From the NCBI GenBank assembly GCA_946480065.1, contig CAMLJA010000070.1, positions 1-8,583 of the forward strand: a DNA stretch of 8,583 bases, in the 5' to 3' direction. The notes beneath the pieces are model-generated. The model saw only the letters and a program-made list of their open reading frames with translations, did not search any database and was not told where the DNA came from. Origin of the DNA: an uncultured Thermomonas sp. Its GTDB lineage: Bacteria > Pseudomonadota > Gammaproteobacteria > Xanthomonadales > Xanthomonadaceae. The position numbers were made by a program, and so were the translations under genes. Numbering within the stretch: the first letter of the stretch is position 1; each line of letters starts with the position of its first letter. Below, piece by piece: positions 1 through 5,398 of this stretch.

Positions 1-985
1 TCCCGCGCTGCACCAGCGCCCGGAAGCCCTCGTTGATCATTTCGCTGCAGCCGTACAGCCCCCGCTGGAACGGGCCCAGGCCGCCGCTGGCGACCACCGC
101 CGGGTGCGACTCCAGCGCCGGGTCCAGCGCGCGCAGCACCCGGCGGTAAGCCGCGTTGTCCACGTGCCGCAGCACCAGGGCGTGGCAGAGCGCGTCGGAC
201 AGCGCGCCGATGCCGATCTGCAGGGTGCCGCCGTCGCGCACCAGCGCGCTGGCGTACAGGCCGATGGCGTGCTCCACGTCGCCCACCGGCTCGCGCGGCA
301 GCGCGAACAGCGGCGGAAGCGGCGCCGGCGGCGCCACCACGATGTCGAACCAGCCCGCGTCCACGGCGGCCACGCCGTCGAGCCACGGCAGCTGCGGGTC
401 GATTTCCGCGACCAGCAGCGGACGCGGCAGGCCCCGGGCCACGATGGCGTCCACCGCATCGAAGGTCAGGTCGGTGTTGGAGGACAGCGACAGCCGGCTG
501 CCGTCCGCGTTGGCCGCGACCTTCTGCACGATGCAGTTCACCCCGCGATCCGCCAGCGCGCGCGCGACGTGGGTGTAGTTGAGGCTGGCGTAGCGCCGCT
601 GCGCCTGGGTCGACCCCAGCAGCGCCCCGGACTGCAGGTAGAACTCCTCGACCTCCACGTGCGCGGGCAGCGCGTCGCGCTTCTGCGCCGCCAAGTAGTC
701 CAGCCGCGGGAAGCCGTCGCCGTACAGGCGCCGCACCAGCGGACCGAGGAAGCGCTTCTCCAGCGCGCTGCGCCCGCGCGGCGGATCCAGCGACAGCGCG
801 GTGTACAGGTGCAGCGGCCGGGACGGGTCCCCCGCCATCCGCGCGTACAGCGCGTTGAGCAGGCGGTGCGGCTTGCCGATGCCGAGCGGCGCGCCGAGCT
901 TCATCGGCCCGTCGATGCGGGCCAGCAGCGCGTCGACCGCGGCGTCCAGGTCGTCGGTGCGGTGCGGGGTGTCGGCGCGCTCCAT
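1..985 (-). CDS. Acetyl-CoA hydrolase/transferase family protein (N-terminal 328 residues, 3' end outside window)
   Basis: The protein belongs to the acetyl-CoA hydrolase/transferase (family I CoA-transferase-like, COG0427) group, which hydrolyses acyl-CoA or moves CoA between carboxylic acids in the cytoplasm. Visible marks are the N-terminal PLGIGKPHRLLNALY segment (residues 33-47), a DxxxAIVARGLPRP stretch (about 177-189), the glycine-rich IGIGALSDAL (257-266) that opens the C-terminal domain, and GCSEMINEGF (312-321). Glu315 in that last motif sits where family members carry the glutamate that forms the glutamyl-CoA intermediate; this is my alignment from memory. The start at 985 is the first ATG in frame that leaves the conserved N-terminus complete, but no clear Shine-Dalgarno precedes it. 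The C-terminal part lies beyond position 1, and full-length relatives of this long type exceed 500 residues. It is divergent from the TonB-like fragment and has no evident link to the sulfide genes. The exact acyl substrate cannot be told. Confidence 0.85.
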   Translation of the reverse strand, partial: MERADTPHRTDDLDAAVDALLARIDGPMKLGAPLGIGKPHRLLNALYARMAGDPSRPLHLYTALSLDPPRGRSALEKRFLGPLVRRLYGDGFPRLDYLAAQKRDALPAHVEVEEFYLQSGALLGSTQAQRRYASLNYTHVARALADRGVNCIVQKVAANADGSRLSLSSNTDLTFDAVDAIVARGLPRPLLVAEIDPQLPWLDGVAAVDAGWFDIVVAPPAPLPPLFALPREPVGDVEHAIGLYASALVRDGGTLQIGIGALSDALCHALVLRHVDNAAYRRVLRALDPALESHPAVVASGGLGPFQRGLYGCSEMINEGFRALVQRG

Positions 986-1034
986 GCGGCCAGCTTAGGC
1001 CAGCCGGCGCCGGCGCGCGCGTGAAGCGCCGGTC

Positions 1035-1262
1035 GTGGTGGACGACACCGGCGCCGTGGCGCGCGCGGAGGTGCTGGAAAACGCCAGCGGCGAGCCGGCC
1101 TTCGCTGACGCCGTGCTGTCCGCGGTGCGGGGCTGGACCTTCGTGCCGCTGCTGCGGGTCAGCGGCGAGCAGGTGGAACCGCTGCCGTTCTCGCAGGACT
1201 ACCGCTTCACCTTCCGGCAGCTCGGGGGCCGCCCCGTGGTGGAAGGCGGACGGGCGCCCTGA
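1035..1262 (+). pseudogene. TonB C-terminal-like fragment, probably a 5'-truncated remnant
   Basis: The open frame from GTG 1035 encodes 75 residues resembling the middle and end of a TonB C-terminal domain. The pattern is VDDTGAVARAEVLENASG, then PAFADAVLSAVRGWTFVPL, then a short strand ending in YRFTF, matching the family's 'vD..G.V..a.Vl.sSG...fD.avl.avr.W.F.P' layout. The opening strand with its P-x-YP motif, the proline-rich linker and the membrane anchor of a TonB protein are all missing. The frame is open only back to a TAG at 996-998, and no Shine-Dalgarno precedes GTG 1035, so I read it as a remnant abutting the neighbouring gene's 5' end. Third positions are still nearly all G or C, so either the truncation is recent or a small functional protein is made. 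It ends three bases before the stop of the convergent TauE/SafE gene. A genuine short TonB-like protein is the alternative. Confidence 0.5.
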
Positions 1263-1265
1263 GGC

Positions 1266-2015
1266 TCAGGCAAACAGCAGTTTCGCTGCTGCCACCAGCA
1301 GCACCAGCCCAAGCGCGCGCCGCAGCCCGCGCACCGGCAGCCAGGCCAGCCCCAGTTGGCTGCCCAGCAGCGCGCCGACCGCGACCACGGCCAGCCACAG
1401 CGGCAGCATCGCTGGCAGCGACTGCCCAGAGTGGAGCAGCCCGGCCAGGCCCGTGAGCGAGTTGATCCAGACGAAGGCGACCGAGGTGCCGCTGGCCTCG
1501 CGGGTGGGCATCCAGCGCGCGAACAGCAGCAGCGGGGTGAGGAAGATCGCGCCGCCGGTGCCGGTGAGGCCCGACAGCACCCCGATGCCTGCGCCGGTCG
1601 CAAGCCCGGGCAGCCACGGCACCCGGCGGCCGCTCGCCGCGGCGTCCTCCGCCTCGGCGCGCGCGGCGTGCCGGAAGACGCCGATCGCGGCCGCCAGCAG
1701 CACCAGCCCCAGCAACAGCGCGTAGCTGTGCTCCGGCAGCCGCACCCGCGCGGCCAGGAACGCGGCGGGCGCCGACGCCAGCACGAACGGCAGCACGTTG
1801 CGCCAGCGCACGTGGCCGGCGCGCCACCAGCGCAGCAGGCCGATGCCGCCCACCAGCAGGTTCAGCGCCAGCGCGGTCGGCCGCACTTGGTCCGGCGCGA
1901 AGCCGAGCAGCGCCATCGAGGCGATGTAGCCGCTGGCGCCGGCGTGGCCCACCGACGAATACAGCACGGCGACGGCGAACAGCAGCGCGGGCAGCAGCAG
2001 GTCGGGGGCGGTCAT
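1266..2015 (-). CDS. TauE/SafE (TSUP) family membrane exporter, likely for sulfite or a related sulfur anion
   Basis: A 249-residue, strongly hydrophobic protein of the TauE/SafE family, inner-membrane permeases that move sulfite, sulfoacetate and other sulfur compounds. It shows the expected two-halves architecture. The first half contains VLYSSVGHAGASGY (17-30) and about four helices; a short charged cytoplasmic linker follows (about 117-133). The second half opens with GVLSGLTGTGGAIFLTPLL (145-163), the family's glycine-rich repeat ending in a helix-breaking proline, and has about four more helices. Its length is normal for the family. The ATG at 2015 gives the family's N-terminus directly; no strong ribosome site is visible. 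It is the last gene of the minus-strand operon, 68 nt after the persulfide dioxygenase, with a 9-bp hairpin in the gap. The context points to export of the sulfite made by that dioxygenase. Substrate is inferred from neighbours only; the fold assignment is firm. Confidence 0.9.
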   Translation of the reverse strand: MTAPDLLLPALLFAVAVLYSSVGHAGASGYIASMALLGFAPDQVRPTALALNLLVGGIGLLRWWRAGHVRWRNVLPFVLASAPAAFLAARVRLPEHSYALLLGLVLLAAAIGVFRHAARAEAEDAAASGRRVPWLPGLATGAGIGVLSGLTGTGGAIFLTPLLLFARWMPTREASGTSVAFVWINSLTGLAGLLHSGQSLPAMLPLWLAVVAVGALLGSQLGLAWLPVRGLRRALGLVLLVAAAKLLFA

Positions 2016-2050
2016 CGGCAGCCGTGGCGGGCGTGGGCGCCCAGCCTGAC

Positions 2051-2084
2051 AGCCCGGCGACGGCCGGCGCAACCGCGCCGGGCT
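2051..2084 (-). other. Intercistronic hairpin between persulfide dioxygenase and exporter genes
   Basis: A perfect 9-bp inverted repeat, AGCCCGGCG at 2051-2059 and CGCCGGGCT at 2076-2084, encloses a 16-nt loop. One arm overlaps the first base of the dioxygenase stop codon (2084-2086). There is no run of U after the stem in the direction of transcription, so it is not a classical intrinsic terminator. It may stabilise or process the mRNA, or reduce expression of the exporter gene that follows. In DNA this GC-rich such stems also arise by chance. Confidence 0.35.
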
Positions 2085-2959
2085 CAGTCGAGCGCGTCGG
2101 GCACGTCCTGCAGGGGGATGTCCAGGTAGCGGCGGCCGTTGGCGGCGGGCGGCGGCAGGCGGCCGCCGCGGATGTTCACCTGCAGCGAGGGGTACAGCAG
2201 CGCCGGCGCGGGCAGCTGGGCGTCGCGCGCTCGCCGGGCCGCGGCGAACGCTTCGAGCGGGGTATCGCCGCGCAGCATGCGGTTGTCGCGGCGGCTCTCG
2301 CCCGCGGTCACGCTGCTGCGCGGGCCGCGCCCGGGCGGCGGATAGTCGTGGCACAGGTGCAGCACGGTGGCCTCGTCCATCGCGTGGAAGCGACCGATCG
2401 ACGCATACAGCGCCTCCACGCTGCCACCGGGGAAGTCGCAGCGGGCGGTGCCCACGTCGGGCGCGAACACGGTGTCGCCGACGAAGACATGGCCGTCGAT
2501 CGCGTAGCCCAGGCTGTCGGCGGTGTGGCCGGGCGTGGCCAGCACGGTGAAGCGCAGGCGGCCGGCCTCGATGACGTCGCCCTCGGCGTAGGTGGCGTCG
2601 AACGCGCCAGCGAGCGCCGGATCGGCTGGATCGATGCCGAACACGCCGGCGAAATGCGCCTGCACGGCGCGGATGCCGGCACCGATGCCGACCGGCGCAC
2701 CGGTGGCCGCGTGCAGCAGCCGCGCCGCGGTGAGGTGGTCGGCGTGGGCGTGGGTTTCCAGGATCCGGCGCAGCCGGAGCCCGTGGTCCACCAGGTAGGC
2801 CTGGACCTCGGCCAAGCTGTCGGTGGCGATGCGCCCGGAGGCGGCGTCGTAGTCCAGGACCGGGTCGATCACCACCGCGTCATCGCCGCGGTGGACCACG
2901 TGGGTCCAGGTCCCGCTGCCGGCGTGGAAGAAGGACTGCACGTGCAGGTCGTCGCGCAT
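2084..2959 (-). CDS. ETHE1-like persulfide dioxygenase (metallo-beta-lactamase fold), BigR-operon type
   Basis: A 291-residue metallo-beta-lactamase-fold enzyme of the ETHE1/Blh group, which use mononuclear iron and O2 to oxidise glutathione persulfide to sulfite. Visible motifs in order: VVIDPVLDYD (29-38); the metal-binding THAHADH (69-75); TPGHT (142-146) with His145; GDT (161-163) with Asp162; and LCHDY (202-206) with His204. The C-terminal NIRGGRLPPP...NGRRYLDIP segment is characteristic of the bacterial Blh-type proteins rather than of glyoxalase II. The Blh proteins of Xylella and Agrobacterium, as I recall, carry an extra N-terminal DUF442 sulfurtransferase domain. It is absent here, and a separate rhodanese is encoded two genes upstream. 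The start at 2959 follows the repressor's stop by 9 nt, and its GAGGAA ribosome site (2964-2969) overlaps that stop, suggesting translational coupling. Role in sulfide detoxification is inferred from family plus operon. Confidence 0.92.
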   Translation of the reverse strand: MRDDLHVQSFFHAGSGTWTHVVHRGDDAVVIDPVLDYDAASGRIATDSLAEVQAYLVDHGLRLRRILETHAHADHLTAARLLHAATGAPVGIGAGIRAVQAHFAGVFGIDPADPALAGAFDATYAEGDVIEAGRLRFTVLATPGHTADSLGYAIDGHVFVGDTVFAPDVGTARCDFPGGSVEALYASIGRFHAMDEATVLHLCHDYPPPGRGPRSSVTAGESRRDNRMLRGDTPLEAFAAARRARDAQLPAPALLYPSLQVNIRGGRLPPPAANGRRYLDIPLQDVPDALD

Positions 2960-2968
2960 GGCGGTTCC

Positions 2969-3316
2969 TCAGGGGCAGGCGATGGAACCGCCGCAGTAGA
3001 TCGCGTGCAGGGTGGCGATCACCTGCTGCGCCGGCCCCGCGGCCAGCGCATAGTGGATCGCCTGGCCCTCGCGCCGGGTGGTGACCAGCCCGTCCTCGCG
3101 CAGCACCGCCAGGTGCTGCGACAGCGCCGACTGGCTGAGGTCGACGCGCGCGTTGAGCTCGCCCACCGAGCGCTCGCCCTCGGCCAGCAGGCACAGCAGC
3201 ATCAGCCGCTTCTCGTTGGCCAGCGCCTTCAGCAGGCGGGCGGCGTCGGCGGCGTGGGTGCGCATCGCCTCGGGGTCGAAGGCGGGCGCGGGGGGAAGGC
3301 GTCGGACCTGGGCCAT
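2969..3316 (-). CDS. bigR: BigR/SqrR-type ArsR-family persulfide-sensing repressor
   Basis: A 115-residue winged-helix repressor of the ArsR family. The core runs ARLLKALANEKRLMLLCLLAEGERSVGEL (from residue 26), the recognition helix LSQSALSQHLAVLREDGLV (60-78), and the wing TTRREGQAIHYAL (79-91). Metal-sensor residues such as the CVC motif are absent. It has Cys42 (LLCLL) and Cys108 (IYCGG), the two positions I recall as the redox pair of Xylella BigR; Rhodobacter SqrR is offset by one. In those proteins polysulfide or persulfide links the two cysteines and releases DNA. A third cysteine, Cys114, lies two residues from the end. The ATG at 3316 comes 4 nt after the rhodanese stop, with GGTGA just upstream overlapping that stop. 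Being second in the operon, it probably represses its own promoter and plausibly sqr too, since the two promoters overlap. Family firm; persulfide sensing is inferred from the cysteines and neighbours. Confidence 0.93.
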   Translation of the reverse strand: MAQVRRLPPAPAFDPEAMRTHAADAARLLKALANEKRLMLLCLLAEGERSVGELNARVDLSQSALSQHLAVLREDGLVTTRREGQAIHYALAAGPAQQVIATLHAIYCGGSIACP

Positions 3317-3320
3317 GGCG

Positions 3321-3713
3321 TCACCGTACCACCAGGGGCAGGCCGGCCTCGGTCCACGCGGCCACCCCACCGGCGATCGAACGGACGTCGCCGAAGCCCA
3401 TCCGCTGCAGCGCGTCCGCAGCCAGCGCGGCGCGCCCGCCGGTGCGGCAGACCAGTACCAGCGGCCGCGACTTGTGCGACAGCGCCGGGTCGCTGACCCG
3501 TGCCACCGCGGGATGGGCGTCGACCTGGAACTCCAGCACGCCGCGCGGGATGTTGATGGCGCCCGGGATGTGCCCGGTCTCGAACTCGGCCGGTTCGCGC
3601 ACGTCCACCAGCACGGACTCGCCGCGGTCGGCGGCGAACCCGGCGGGCGCGACCTCGCGGATGCGGGTGCGGGCGTCGGCGACCAGGTCGGAGGCGGTGA
3701 GGGGCGTGGGCAT
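3321..3713 (-). CDS. Single-domain rhodanese (thiosulfate:acceptor sulfurtransferase)
   Basis: A 130-residue single rhodanese domain, which carries sulfane sulfur as a cysteine persulfide and transfers it between thiosulfate, sulfite, glutathione persulfide or other acceptors. Marks are LVDVREPAEFETGHIPGAINIP (35-56), the active-site loop CRTGGR (89-94) with catalytic Cys89, and the closing IAGGVAAWTEAGLPL (113-127). The loop has the CxxGxR form common in single-domain rhodaneses. No signal peptide is seen, so the protein is cytoplasmic. It is the first gene of the minus-strand operon. The ATG at 3713 has a good ribosome site, AAGGAA at 3719-3724, and lies about 24 nt after the predicted transcription start. 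It may convert the dioxygenase's sulfite plus persulfide to thiosulfate, or load persulfide for the dioxygenase; the direction is not readable from sequence. In E. coli YgaP a rhodanese domain is fused to a DUF2892 membrane domain; here that partner is a separate gene at 5181. Confidence 0.94.
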   Translation of the reverse strand: MPTPLTASDLVADARTRIREVAPAGFAADRGESVLVDVREPAEFETGHIPGAINIPRGVLEFQVDAHPAVARVSDPALSHKSRPLVLVCRTGGRAALAADALQRMGFGDVRSIAGGVAAWTEAGLPLVVR

Positions 3714-3728
3714 CGCGGTTCCTTCGAA

Positions 3729-3769
3729 ATATCAGTTGACACTAATATAAGACGATACTAATATTCAGT
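3729..3769. promoter_or_regulatory. Candidate BigR-type operator: repeated ACTRATAT half-sites
   Basis: This A/T-rich island holds the motif ACTRATAT three times: inverted at 3729-3736 (ATATCAGT) and direct at 3741-3748 and 3757-3764 (ACTAATAT), the two direct copies exactly 16 bp apart. A fourth imperfect copy with one inserted base lies inverted at 3761-3769. The first two form a dyad with 7 of 8 positions paired around a 4-bp centre (TGAC). The dyad covers the sqr -35 box and the minus-strand -10 box. BigR-family repressors bind AT-rich imperfect palindromes over their promoters, and the repressor gene is in the operon, so binding here is the natural inference. Confidence 0.6.
3736..3764 (+). 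promoter_or_regulatory. Sigma70-type promoter of the sqr operon
   Basis: A perfect -35 box TTGACA (3736-3741) and a -10 box TAATAT (3759-3764) are separated by exactly 17 bp. Transcription would begin near 3771, giving a leader of about 93 nt before the sqr start codon. The -10 box lies within the spacer of the opposing promoter and vice versa, so two polymerases could not bind at once. Confidence 0.75.
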
Positions 3770-3772
3770 CAA
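3744..3772 (-). promoter_or_regulatory. Sigma70-type promoter of the rhodanese-bigR-dioxygenase-exporter operon
   Basis: Read on the minus strand, a -35 box TTGACT (3767-3772) and a -10 box TATATT (3744-3749) are separated by the optimal 17 bp, each one mismatch from consensus. The start of transcription is expected near 3737, leaving a leader of about 24 nt before the rhodanese ATG. It overlaps the opposite promoter almost completely, and candidate operator half-sites cover its -10 box. Confidence 0.75.
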
Positions 3773-3787
3773 GCCGCGACCGTCCCG

Positions 3788-3801
3788 TTGACCGGGATCA
3801 A
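3788..3801. promoter_or_regulatory. FNR/CRP-superfamily-like binding site
   Basis: TTGACCGGGATCAA matches the FNR/Anr/Dnr consensus TTGAT-N4-ATCAA at 9 of 10 defined positions. Its centre is about 24 bases downstream of the predicted sqr transcription start and about 57 bases upstream of the predicted minus-strand start. It could repress sqr, activate the minus-strand operon, or serve a weaker second sqr promoter further downstream. One such match can arise by chance. Confidence 0.42.
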
Positions 3802-3852
3802 GGCGGCCCGCGGCGCCGGCGCGATGCTGGCCCCCGCCGATCGGCGGACAAC

Positions 3853-3856
3853 GGAG
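3853..3856 (+). promoter_or_regulatory. Ribosome binding site selecting the sqr start
   Basis: GGAG lies only one base before the ATG at 3858 but seven bases before the in-frame ATG at 3864. The spacing favours 3864, which also gives an N-terminus (MARIVVVGAG) like that of characterised SQRs. Confidence 0.6.
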
Positions 3857-3863
3857 CATGGCC

Positions 3864-5153
3864 ATGGCCAGGATCGTCGTAGTGGGTGCGGGGCTGGGCG
3901 GGATGAGCGCGGCGTACGAGCTGCGCGAGGCGCTCGGCAAGGAGCACGAGGTGGTGCTGGTGGGCAAGGGCGAGCGCTTTGGCTTCACGCCGTCCAACCC
4001 GTGGCTGGCGGTGGGCTGGCGAACGCCGGAGGAGATCACCCTGCCGGTGGCCGAGCACGTCGGCAGGCACGGCATCCGTTTCGATGGCAGCGGCGTGGAC
4101 CGGATCGACGCCGCGGGTGACGCGGTGGTCACCGGCAGCGCCGAGCGCATCGGCTACGACTACCTGCTGGTCTGCACCGGGCCGAAGCTGGCCTTCGAGG
4201 AAGTGCCCGGCACCGGCCCGGACGGCGGCTTCACCCAGTCGGTCTGCACCACCCCGCACGCGGCGCACGCGTGGGAGGCCTACCAGGCATTCCTGCAGGA
4301 TCCCGGGCCGGTCGTGATCGGCGCGGTGCAGGGCGCCAGCTGCTTCGGCCCGGCCTACGAGTTCGCGATGATCGTCGATGCCGACCTGCGCAAGCGCAAG
4401 CTGCGCGACAGGGTGCCGATGACCTTCGTGAGCAGCGAGCCCTACATCGGCCACATGGGCCTGGGCGGCGTGGGCGATTCCAAGGGCCTGATGGAATCGG
4501 AGCTGCGCCAGCGCCACATCAAGTGGGTGGTGAACAGCAAGGTAGCCGAGGTGCGCGACGGCGAGATGACCGTGGTGCCGCACGACGACAAGGGCCAGCC
4601 GCTGGAACCGCAGCAGCTGCCGTTCAAGTTCTCCATGCTGCTGCCTGCGTTCAAGGGCGTGGAGGCGGTGGCCGCGGTCGAAGGCCTGTGCAACCCGCGC
4701 GGCTTCGTGCTCGTGGACAGGCACCAGCGCAGCCCGAGGTACCCGAAGATCTTCGCGGCCGGCGTGTGCGTGGCGATCCCCCCGGTGGAGGCCACCCCGG
4801 TGCCGACCGGCGCGCCCAAGACCGGCTTCATGATCGAGTCGATGGTCACCACCATCGTGCGCAACATCCAGGCCGAACTGAAGGGCGAAACGCCCGACTT
4901 CGAGGGCACCTGGAACGCCGTGTGCCTGGCCGACATGGGCGACACCGGCGCGGCCTTCGTGGCGCTGCCGCAGATCCCGCCGCGCAACGTGACGTGGACG
5001 AAGATCGGCAAGTGGGTGCACCTGGCCAAGATCGGCTTCGAGAAGTACTTCCTCTACAAGATGCGCCACGGCACCAGCGAGCCGATCTACGAGAAATACA
5101 TCCTCGGCCTGCTCGGCATCGAGCGGCTGAAGGACGCGAAGCGTTCCAACTGA
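3864..5153 (+). CDS. sqr: Sulfide:quinone oxidoreductase
   Basis: A 429-residue membrane-associated flavoprotein that oxidises sulfide and passes electrons to the quinone pool, releasing polysulfide or a thiol persulfide. It has the N-terminal FAD-binding GAGLGG (8-13) in a Rossmann fold, SNPWLAVGW (44-52), LLVCTGPKLAFE (101-112), GASCFGPAYEFAMIV (157-171), SEPYIGHMG (191-199), GLCNPRGFVLVD (274-285), PTGAPKTGFMIESMV (314-328) and TWNAVCLADMGD (349-360). All three cysteines expected of SQR are present: Cys128 (SVCTTPHA), Cys160 and Cys354. They correspond by my recall to Cys128, Cys160 and Cys356 of the Acidithiobacillus ferrooxidans enzyme, which it closely resembles throughout and in length. 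The amphipathic C-terminus (about 380-420) suits monotopic membrane attachment. ATG 3858 would add two residues. It is the first gene of the plus-strand operon, with the DUF2892 gene 27 nt downstream. This is a genuine SQR rather than a flavocytochrome c flavoprotein. Confidence 0.97.
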   Translation: MARIVVVGAGLGGMSAAYELREALGKEHEVVLVGKGERFGFTPSNPWLAVGWRTPEEITLPVAEHVGRHGIRFDGSGVDRIDAAGDAVVTGSAERIGYDYLLVCTGPKLAFEEVPGTGPDGGFTQSVCTTPHAAHAWEAYQAFLQDPGPVVIGAVQGASCFGPAYEFAMIVDADLRKRKLRDRVPMTFVSSEPYIGHMGLGGVGDSKGLMESELRQRHIKWVVNSKVAEVRDGEMTVVPHDDKGQPLEPQQLPFKFSMLLPAFKGVEAVAAVEGLCNPRGFVLVDRHQRSPRYPKIFAAGVCVAIPPVEATPVPTGAPKTGFMIESMVTTIVRNIQAELKGETPDFEGTWNAVCLADMGDTGAAFVALPQIPPRNVTWTKIGKWVHLAKIGFEKYFLYKMRHGTSEPIYEKYILGLLGIERLKDAKRSN

Positions 5154-5180
5154 ATCCAGACCCCCCCAAGGAGAAACGAC

Positions 5181-5393
5181 ATGACCCTCGATCGAGCCGT
5201 ACAGGCATTCGCCGGCGTGATGGTGCTGGTCAGCGTGCTGCTGACCCGGTTCGTCCACCCCAACTTCTTCTGGCTGACCGTGTTCATCGGCGCCAACCTG
5301 TTCCAGTCCGCGTTCACCGGCTTCTGCCCCGCCGCGATGGTGATGAAGAAGCTCGGCATCGGCCGCGCCAACGACGCGTCCTGCCCCCGCTGA
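5181..5393 (+). CDS. DUF2892 (YgaP-type transmembrane domain) small membrane protein
   Basis: A 70-residue protein with two hydrophobic helices (about 8-23 and 29-46) and the hallmark GANLFQSAFTGFCPAAMVMKKLG (37-59) of the DUF2892 family. The same domain forms the membrane part of E. coli YgaP, where it is fused to a rhodanese. Cys49 in GFCP is the conserved cysteine, and an extra Cys68 lies near the end (ASCPR). The ribosome site AAGGAGA (5168-5174) is well placed, 6 nt before the ATG. It follows sqr by 27 nt and precedes the adaptor gene by 5 nt, so it is in the same operon. Its biochemical role is not established; movement or handling of a small sulfur species at the membrane has been proposed for the family, and the company of sqr and rhodanese genes is consistent with that. 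Confidence 0.93.
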   Translation: MTLDRAVQAFAGVMVLVSVLLTRFVHPNFFWLTVFIGANLFQSAFTGFCPAAMVMKKLGIGRANDASCPR

Positions 5394-5398
5394 CAGCC

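Noticed and set aside
1003..1014. Perfect palindrome GCCGGCGCCGGC between the divergent genes
   Set aside because: Self-complementary GC runs of this size are common at this base composition; no loop, U-run or promoter is associated with it.
104..1024. A 306-codon open frame on the plus strand
   Set aside because: It is antisense to the acetyl-CoA hydrolase gene and has Arg/Gln/Val-rich shadow composition.
2016..2354. Possible longer start for the TauE/SafE protein upstream of 2015
   Set aside because: The added residues are Arg/Pro/Ala-rich, overlap the dioxygenase gene and would place a charged domain before the first membrane helix, which the family lacks.
2024..3496. A 490-codon open frame on the plus strand
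   Set aside because: It is opposite the dioxygenase, repressor and rhodanese genes, all of which show catalytic or binding motifs; its translation resembles no family.
5154..5180. Possible terminator or promoter between sqr and the DUF2892 gene
   Set aside because: The 27-nt gap contains only a C-run and a good ribosome site; no stem-loop or -10/-35 pair is seen.
4271..5398. Possible long N-terminal extension of the adaptor protein, since its frame is open far upstream
   Set aside because: The upstream part lies out of frame inside sqr and the DUF2892 gene and reads as Arg/Gly-rich nonsense. The lipoprotein signal beginning at 5399 or 5414 marks the true start.
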